From Pseudopithomyces maydicus (Eukaryota > Ascomycota > Dothideomycetes > Pleosporales > Didymosphaeriaceae), in the NCBI GenBank assembly GCA_026873275.1, contig JANTUC010000005.1, positions 1,364,001-1,428,000 of the forward strand: a DNA stretch of 64,000 nt, given 5' to 3'. The notes under the pieces were generated by a model. The model was not told the origin of the DNA. It was given only the letters and a program-made list of their open reading frames with translations, and searched no databases. The position numbers were made by a program, and so were the translations under genes. Below are positions 57,234 to 64,000 of the stretch, piece by piece; the stretch's first letter is position 1; each line of letters begins with the position of its first letter.

Positions 57234-58686
57234 ATGGACCGTCAACCAAACACAAAGCAGGACGCCCCCAACACAATGGATCCCGCCCCTCTACCCAACA
57301 GTCTTCCTCCCCGACCCCCAAAACCCATCCACACTCCCGACGACCACGACGACAACGGTCGAGCATCACCCCCTCGAAAACGCCCCAGAACACAAGCAAT
57401 CCGCCGCGCCATGCCTACACCCGCTCCCGCTCCACCCAGCGTGTCAGCCCACAACCCCGCCCCTCTATCATCCACATTCTCGTCCTCATCCCGTTTCCCC
57501 ATCCAGCCCCTCTCCCGTTTCCACGGCGCCTCCGCCCGCATCAAGCGCCCCCGCGAAGTCGCCCACTTCTCTTACGACGACTCCCATACCTACCGCCCCG
57601 ATACCTCCAGCATAACCTACTACCACCCGCCGATCCTGGGCTCCGATCTCAAGCTCGGATTCTCCTCCTTCCACCACTACGAAGATACCTCCGATCCGCA
57701 TCTTGACAGCTTGCTGCGCGCCGTGGCGGACGCCGAGCGCGCCGCGGGGAGAAGATACAGGCGGATGTTGTCACGTGGAGGGGGATGATGACGAAGCTGA
57801 TGACCGCGCCGTTCGATACGTTTGCGGAGTTTGAGATGCGGGCTACGGTGGTGGATGCGTGTGTATATCTGGAAGAGGACTTTGAGGCGAAGGCGAGGAG
57901 TAGGGAGAGGGAGAAGGAGAGAGGGCCACCGAAGTGGCAGGATCCAAAGCTCCCAGATCACAGCATGATGACATACTGGGGCTACAAGTTCGAGACACTC
58001 GCCATGCTCCCCGTTCCGCCTGGCGAAGCCTCGCGCGAGGCGCTAGACCGCAGGGGAGGAACCCGCGTATCGAATCACACGCAGCACTGCAGCATCGTCA
58101 AGACCTCGTTCGGGCCTCACACCTTACTTCTAGGCGGCGAAGTCGACGGCCTCAGCGCCCCCAAACCACCCCCGGATCAGACGCCCCCATCCCCTGGGTC
58201 GAACTCAAAACCGCTGAGGAACTCCCACCCCACCCTTCCCACCGCGACATCCTTAAATTTGAGCGCAAGCTCTTGAAATTCTGGGCGCAATCTTTCCTTC
58301 TCGGTGTCCCTAAAGTCATCGTAGGCTGGAGGAGTAAGATGGGGATATTGACGGGCGTGCAGGAGTTGGAGACGGGGCAGATTCCGGGGATGGTGAGGAG
58401 GGGAACGGGATGCTGGGATGGGAATGTTTGTATTAACTTTGCGGCCGAGGTGGTGGGGTGGTTGAGGGAGGTCGTTAGGGAGGAAGGGAAGGTTTATAGG
58501 ATTAGGTTGGGGAAGAAGGCGGGGGTTGTGGAGGGGGAAGTGCTGGGAGAGGGGGATGGCGGGATTGTGAGTAGGGAGTGGAGGGAATGGAGGGAGGAGT
58601 CGGCGAGAAAGGGCGATGGTGCGGATAAAGAAGAGGAGAAGGAGAAGGAGGAGAAGGAAAAAGTAGAAGTAAAGTCTCAAGCATGA
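57234..58686 (+). CDS. RAI1: Rai1/DXO decapping nuclease, Rat1 partner (two one-base frameshifts)
   Basis: Rai1 stabilises the nuclear 5'-3' exonuclease Rat1 and itself removes incomplete 5' caps and 5' pyrophosphate, as RNA quality control. Family landmarks: HFSYDDSHTY, YYHPPILGSDLKLGF, HLDSLLRAV, VVTWRGMMTKLM, YWGYKFETLAMLP (motif II), LLLGGEVDGL (ExD metal-binding motif III), PWVELKT (ExK motif IV), QSFLLGVPKVIVGWR, GCWDGNVCINF. All catalytic acidic residues are present. Reading stops twice: at GGGG 57746-57749, before the VVTWRG motif, and at the C5 run 58169-58173, between motifs III and IV. One extra base at each makes one intronless frame of 484 residues. ATG 57234 (AACATGG context) is preferred to the in-frame 57096. 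PRKRPR near residue 47 is a likely nuclear signal. The tail is Lys/Glu-rich. Confidence 0.93.
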
Positions 58687-59797
58687 AGTGAGTCTGGAGA
58701 TGAGAGAAGAGATTTGTCCATAAAGGACTGTGATACCCGAAATAAGAGTATTTCATGTAAATCAAATCTGTTGCAACTCCCCTCTTGCCTTTTCTCCTAT
58801 TCCCTATTCTAAGTATTTGCTCAAGCGACTTTATGATCCAAGGACGTGCTAGATCCCAATAGCTGTTTCCATTCTTTACACTCGTCTCAAAGACTCAAAT
58901 GCTTATCGACGAATCGAAAAAAGCGCATATCGAAGAACATGTGCCCCTGTGGATGGCTGAATTGCAGTATTTACGTGCAGCGTAAGAAGAATATTATCAG
59001 ATAATCAGCAGTGCAATTATTATTGCAAAGACTCAATCAAATAATTCCAACTTCAGCAATCAGTAAAATAAGTGTCTCGATTTCAATCGTCAGGTCAATA
59101 GGAACTAGAACAATACGCTGAGCACTAGAAAATAGATGGAATCATCTCTGTCGGTCTCTCTAAGGGTTTATATTGGTTTCGATGATGCACATGATTGTTG
59201 GAGAATTAAAGACTATGTTGTAGTACATTCATTGCATTCATTGATGACAATTTAACGAGTTAATGAAACTCGTCTCCCTATCAGAGACGTGAAAACAGGG
59301 CTTCAAGTACAGCCCCAAAGTAACTTTCTTACAGTACGAAATACCACTCTTGAAGACGTAGAAGCTCTAGTTTGGAGAGATTGACTGTCCTGTCGTTCGG
59401 ATGCGTATGTATCTCGTGGTATGGGGCCCACTCTCTCAACATGGGACTTCCGACTAGATATAGTCCTTTTGTTCTCAGTATATGATTCGATTATAGATTT
59501 TTCCGTGAATATGAGGATGCGCGAAAACTAGACAGCAGAGTAAATAGATTAGAGTTCGTTCCACAGGCCATTGAATAAAAAAAAATCAAAAAATCAAAAA
59601 AAAGTGAATTGTGTTAATTAGCTCTGCGATCAAGATTTCGTGCGATTAACAGATTATAGGAGGTCTCTAGCCTAGGGTCTAGACTAAGCACGTGTTCCTC
59701 GACAGTAGGCGTGGACCAGGCGCCTCACCTCACCACCAAACCTCTCCCTCAAAAATAACAAAAAAAATCTTTGATATCGAACCTCCGCACTTGTTAT
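58687..59797. other. AT-rich intergenic stretch
   Basis: AT-rich, with A-rich runs near 59577-59605. No gene, repeat family or RNA recognised before the tRNA-Gly. Confidence 0.65.
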
Positions 59798-59868
59798 TGC
59801 ACCCTCCGGGAATCGAACCCGGGGCCCAAGCATGGGAAGCTTGGATTTTACCACTAAACCAAGAGTGC
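59798..59868 (-). tRNA. tRNA-Gly (anticodon CCC)
   Basis: On the minus strand the sequence folds as a 71-nt tRNA without intron. The acceptor stem GCACTCT pairs with AGGGTGC, the anticodon stem CAAGC with GCTTG around the loop TTCCCAT (anticodon CCC), and the T arm CCGGG-TTCGATT-CCCGG is perfect. The B box GGTTCGATTCC is present. It reads GGG codons. Confidence 0.95.
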
Positions 59869-60441
59869 TTGAAGAAATTCGAGCTCTGAAGGACGATTTG
59901 ATGTTTTATGATGAATTTTGAAGCATCATATACCAGATGAAAATCTAGTGATAACAGATGCCTAGCAGCACCCCCAAAGAGCTTTCATACCTTTACAAAA
60001 TACATCTGCCTTCTTCAGCTACGTGTGGGGCTCGGAATGGATGCATGGCTTACCCCTCATCAGCAAGGGTCGACTGGTGGCGAGTCATGCTCTGCCGGGC
60101 GTACATGTACGACTGACACGAGTTACACACACCAAGCTACTGCTTCATGAGTAAAAAAGTTCAATTCGATCATCAGAGAGTCCTGGCGTGATATAACATT
60201 GCAAGTTGGGAACGAGAGAAGAAAAAAAAATTTCCCCTTTGTGCTCGTGCTCTTAGCGCCATCTCAAGAATTTTTCCACCCACGCGCAACCCATCTCGCC
60301 GAATTATCGGCGGGAAGGAAAAGTCGAGGAACAAGAATATCAGAACATTGATTTTTGACATATTGAACGAGCATGGTTTGAAAATGTTACTGTGTATATA
60401 TTGGTTGTATGAACAGTAAAGCTCATCAATTACACGATCAA
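59869..60441. other. Intergenic stretch between two tRNA genes
   Basis: Mixed to AT-rich, with an A-run at 60221-60229. Nothing else recognised. Confidence 0.65.
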
Positions 60442-60549
60442 GCCCGGCTAGCTCAATCGGTAGAGCGTGAGACTCTTAGCATTCACGTTCTGAATAAGGC
60501 GCTTTACAACGCCATCTCAAGGTTGTGGGTTCGACCCCCACGTCGGGCT
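60442..60549 (+). tRNA. tRNA-Lys (anticodon CTT) with a 35-nt intron
   Basis: The acceptor stem GCCCGGC pairs with GTCGGGC. The A box TAGCTCAATCGG and B box GGTTCGACCCC are consensus. The anticodon stem TGAGA/TCTCA encloses CTCTTAA once the intron is removed. The intron, 60479-60513, sits one base 3' of the anticodon, the normal position for nuclear tRNA introns. The spliced length is 73 nt before CCA. Confidence 0.95.
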
Positions 60550-61311
60550 GACTTTTTGGAGGTTGTGAGGGCCTGTGGTACGTCGGGGGAGCCTCCCAGG
60601 TGGATACTGGTGTGCCATAGCTCGTTTTTTGCTTTCACGATGCCCACTGCCATCTATCGAGAGGGGTTAAAATAATGTTTCAAGCGGTATCCTTCAGTAG
60701 GCTATGACATTTTTGTCTTGGCATGTTGGAATAACGCGGTCTTAAATTATTTTATTGGTCTCTAAAAAATGAAGATCAGGGCGAACACGAGACTAAATAT
60801 CAGACAAGTCGTCCAGAAATCATTTATCAAACAACCTGAATCAAGAAGTTTTGAGATGGGTCGGTAAATCTCCCCACAATATATCTCTGTACTCTTGGTC
60901 CTACAGTATTCGGAGGGAGACAAAATGAAACGATATTTTAAAGAAAATTCACAATTCTGCAAGAAGTATCGCGCACTTCTCCAATCGGTTCTTCAGTATT
61001 CTAAACCCGACGCGATTTAGAAGCCCATTATGTCTCGTGATGTTTCTCGTGACCTAGTTCTGTAAAACACAAACTCTTGCCAGACCCTAGACAATTCTAC
61101 CTGCCTCTATGTCTCGCACCTTGATTGTCTTGGAACTTCCATGGCCATGGCTATATCTACCCACCAGTATCCCTTCACCAATGTTCAAACCTCCACACAT
61201 CGTCTCCATACAACTCAGCCTCAAGCTACCATACCCCAAATACACACACACAACCACTGCGACTCATCCACCGACCAACAACTCAACTTACCTCCAACCA
61301 ACTGACCTATC
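60550..61311. other. AT-rich intergenic stretch
   Basis: After the terminator I see no gene. A CA/CT-rich tract at 61180-61300 probably belongs to the promoter or leader of the small gene at 61312. Confidence 0.6.
60553..60557 (+). terminator. Pol III terminator of tRNA-Lys
   Basis: TTTTT three bases after the tRNA-Lys 3' end, the standard Pol III stop signal. Confidence 0.85.
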
Positions 61312-61572
61312 ATGGGCCCCCAAAAACGGCCCCCAGGAGTTTCAGTCATGACGGCAACCAAATTTCCGAAAGACGAGAACCCCAGCGCTTCGGATAAAAA
61401 TGACAAGCAGCAGCCCAACAAATTATCATCCCGAAAGAGCAAGAGGCCGCCCTCACCACCACCACCGCCTCCAAAAGTGATGAAGTATTGGTGCAGTCGT
61501 TGTAAGATGGTGGTTGAGAGGGAGAAGAGGGAGGAGAAGTGCTTTTGTGGGGGTAAGTTAAGGGATGCGTAG
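61312..61572 (+). CDS. Small zinc-ribbon-like protein, unknown function
   Basis: The frame from ATG 61312 codes for 86 residues. The N-terminal half is Lys/Ser/Pro-rich and likely disordered (SRKSKRPPSPPPPPPK). The C-terminus has paired cysteines, YWCSRCKMVV then EKCFCGGKLRDA: a CxxC and CxC arrangement compatible with one zinc ion, as in short zinc ribbons. A pyrimidine- and CA-rich leader precedes the ATG. There is no homologue I can name; coding status rests on the cysteine pattern and the basic, proline-rich composition. An in-frame ATG at 61348 is an alternative start. Confidence 0.5.
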   Translation: MGPQKRPPGVSVMTATKFPKDENPSASDKNDKQQPNKLSSRKSKRPPSPPPPPPKVMKYWCSRCKMVVEREKREEKCFCGGKLRDA

Positions 61573-62924
61573 GGGGAACTTAAGGGGCAGTAGGGGAGTA
61601 GCGAAGGATGATAAATGAAGGGTTTCCAGATAGGTGAAAGGAATGGCGAGGCAGTGGGGAAGAGGGAAAATGGGGGACATTTTGTAGTTGGAAACAGGGA
61701 TATGCGTGTGAAAAGTAGACAGACAGAAGGGTAGGGTATGGTGGAGAGTTTTCATTTTTTTCAAAGGGACAAAGAGAGATTTGGTGCTGATGTATGCGTT
61801 GGGCGTTGTTTGTACCTAGAGAAAATAGGGCCAAAAACGCGTGTAAAAGAGCAATCATCAGATGTCTCGATTTATAATCCAATTTTTTTAGTGATACTTT
61901 CATGGAGAAATTGGATATCGCTTACAGGCACACGTTCGTCATCTGGATAAATATATCACAGTGCGTATTTTGCCCTCGGGTCATAAAGGCATGACACGAT
62001 GGAGCACGAACAGTCAAAGTACTAGATTATCGCGGACTGTTATTCATCCCCTGGTGAATCTAGACTATATATATATATATTATCTCCAGAAGTATCGAAA
62101 AACACATTTTCAGAGCATAGAATACAGCTCTGTAAAGAGATGCTAAACAAAGAATAGATGATTCGCACGACTACTAGCTAAACTTGGAATAAATCATTCC
62201 CAAAACTCTGCATTCCACTACGATCTTTGAAATAACCCTTGAACAAAGAAATCCTAAAAATTGTCCCGATAATATTTAATTACATTTATATAAGCAAAGC
62301 AGTGCATAATACCCTTATTACCCCTCACTACCTATAGCCAGTAAACAAAGCTGAATGTGCACAGACACTACATTCTGGGAACGAAAATTCATTCCCATGC
62401 AATTTTAAATTTATTTTCATCGAAATCGCATTCTATAGCTTTCAATGCCTCCTTTCTCCACTGGATCCTGAAAATAGTTCCTTTTCTATTGGAAAACCTT
62501 ATACACTATGCACTCGGATGATTAAGAATTTTCTAGACCTACCGTTACGTACCACAGTTGCAGTACCGTTAAATGCCCCTCGTCGTGCTGAACAGTCCAA
62601 AGTAGATTATTTAAGAAACCCTGCATGTGGAAATCCACTGAGTATACCGGTATATCGTTGATCACTACATACGGTTTGCTTGTATTGTGTTTTGAAGGTG
62701 TCCTACTAGATAGCATTGATAATGGCGAATAACTGATTACGTGAGGGCTCAATACGTGAGGGCTCTATATAATTCCACTCGGGAATATCGCTCAGATTCC
62801 CAGCTCGTGATCTTAAGTTCCTTACTCAACCCCTCATCAAAGCATCGTATCCCCTTCTAAACATATACAGAACCAACTCGCCCCGCACCATCCTCTACCC
62901 TTGACCCCAACCCCCTTATCTCCC
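61573..62924. other. AT-rich intergenic stretch
   Basis: AT-rich, with a TA dinucleotide run at 62050-62071. No gene recognised. The right end is the 3' flank of the acyl-CoA synthetase gene. Confidence 0.6.
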
Positions 62925-64000
62925 CTACAGCCTCGCACCTCCCGCCCTCAACCCATTCAATTCCTCCCCTCCAAACCTCATATACGTCTCCCCACCTCTC
63001 CCAACCCACCAAACCTCATCCTCCTCACCCCCTCAACCTTCTCTCCAAATCTTTCCAACTCCACCCCTTCCTCTCTTAACGGGCCCTTGTTCTGCTTCTC
63101 GTTATCCGTCCTACTACTCTTGCTCACCACCCTGATAAAGACTGGAACACCCTCTTTCACCAACTTTTCTCTCGCATACTGATGAAATGCCTTCCAATCG
63201 AACGTCTTTGACGTGACTCCGGATTGAAATAGGACAGCAGCACACCCTGCGCGCCCGTCGTGATGCGGGACCAGCACGCCGTAAACAGTTGCCTCTGCAA
63301 TACCGGGGAAGGAGCCCAGAACGGCTGCCACCTCGGCAGTAGCGACGTTCTCGCTCTTCCACCGGAAGGTGTCGCCTAGGCGGTCGAGGAAGTACCACCG
63401 CCCCTCCCCATCGCGGCGTAACGCGTCGCCGGAGCGATAGTACAAGTCCCCCTTAACCAAAACATCGCGCTCAAATTTCTTCGCGTTCGCGGTGGGATTT
63501 CCCATGTACCCCGCGAACGCCTCCTCATTTAGTACCTTGACCAGAATCTCGCCGCCAACCTCATACGGGGTGCGGATCGCGAAGCCTGTTTTCGGATCCC
63601 GTAGCAGTGCCCCGGTGGAAGGATCGACGGCGAAGGGCACGAACGTGGAGTGGTACTTGTGCCGTAGGATCGCGCCGTGGTGGCCCACAGAGTCGCTGGA
63701 ATATGCGTTCTTGGAGTAATTCACGAAACCCAGGACACCTTCTGTTGAATTGAAGAACTCGATGACGGACGGGACGTTGAATCTTTCTTTGAACCTCGTC
63801 CAAACATCGGGCCGCATGCCGTTGCCGTACATAGCGCGGAGCCCATGTGCGCGCTCCAATGGGTGCGGTTCCGCATTCAAAAGGTACCGTGCGGCCTCGC
63901 CGACGTAGACGAAGACGGTGGAGCGCGAATCGTGGATGTCGGGCCAGTGGGAGGAGACGCTGAATTTGCGGCCGACTGCTATGCTGAGGCCGGATGTCAG
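62925..64000 (-). CDS. FAT1: Very-long-chain acyl-CoA synthetase / fatty acid transport protein, FAT1 type (partial; one-base frameshift near the C-terminus)
   Basis: C-terminal part of an ATP-dependent fatty-acyl-CoA ligase of the FATP/Fat1 family, which activates very-long-chain fatty acids at the ER, peroxisome or plasma membrane. The N-terminus and AMP-binding signature lie beyond the window edge. Visible landmarks: VFVYVGEAARYLL, MYGNGMRPDVW, IEFFNSTEG, YYRSGDALRRDGEGRWYFLD, the VLACS/FATP signature RLGDTFRWKSENVATAEV, and VYGVLVPHHDGRAG. The frame as read ends at 62978. Just before that, at the C5 run 63028-63032 (plus strand), the next frame gives EDEVWWV...YMRFGGEELNGL and a stop at 62925, which matches the usual fungal Fat1 C-terminus. 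A one-base deletion in that run is the likely cause. No intron is seen in this part. Confidence 0.92.

Noticed and set aside
24050..63032. Programmed -1 ribosomal frameshifting as the general cause of the broken frames
   Set aside because: Only the Mei2-like site has a slippery-heptamer form (C CCC CCA). The other runs do not share one, and unrelated housekeeping genes would all need it.

Overview
The window is nuclear DNA of a filamentous ascomycete (Pezizomycotina; a dothideomycete is my best guess, not provable here). The evidence is short GT-AG introns of about 49-75 bp with CTAAC-type branch points, an alpha-aminoadipate lysine gene (LYS9), an exocyst subunit, a WOPR regulator, a Mei2-like protein, and an intron-bearing tRNA-Lys. 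There are no bacterial features.

Layout. 1-9.7 kb: no recognisable gene; from 6.9 kb it is GC-rich and full of simple repeats, leading into a Gti1/Pac2 (WOPR) transcription-factor gene at 9.7-11.4 kb. 11.4-14.9 kb: gene-free, microsatellite-rich. 14.9-19.4 kb: an AT-rich block with three minus-strand genes that I read as divergent members of one undescribed family, sharing a module of about 120 residues (four copies in all). 19.4-38 kb: mostly gene-free and repeat-laden, apart from RMP1 (RNase MRP subunit) at 23.3-24.1 kb. It holds several separate degenerate tandem and dispersed repeats and a candidate Pol III unit. 38-40.1 kb: Mei2-like RNA-binding protein. 40-45 kb: gene-free with a 76-bp tandem repeat. 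45.2-58.7 kb: a compact core of a small two-exon gene, a membrane protein, GET4, LYS9, SEC15, an unnamed gene and RAI1. 58.7-62.9 kb: AT-rich, with tRNA-Gly, an intron-containing tRNA-Lys and a small zinc-ribbon-like gene. The window ends inside a FAT1-type very-long-chain acyl-CoA synthetase.

The core genes serve unrelated housekeeping tasks: tail-anchored protein insertion, lysine synthesis, exocytosis, RNA 5'-end quality control, RNase MRP and fatty-acid activation. They are packed head-to-head or tail-to-tail with 270-410 bp between them.

The most striking result is that otherwise conserved genes are broken by the same kind of lesion: one base missing from a short G/C run. I count seven well-supported cases (RMP1, MEI2-like, GET4, the 56.0-56.9 kb gene, RAI1 twice, FAT1) plus one weaker case in the 15 kb family member. 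Each is supported by exon lengths that come out one base short and by conserved protein continuing in the neighbouring frame. Under-called homopolymers in the assembly are the simplest explanation. The best candidate for new biology is the 15-19 kb gene family.
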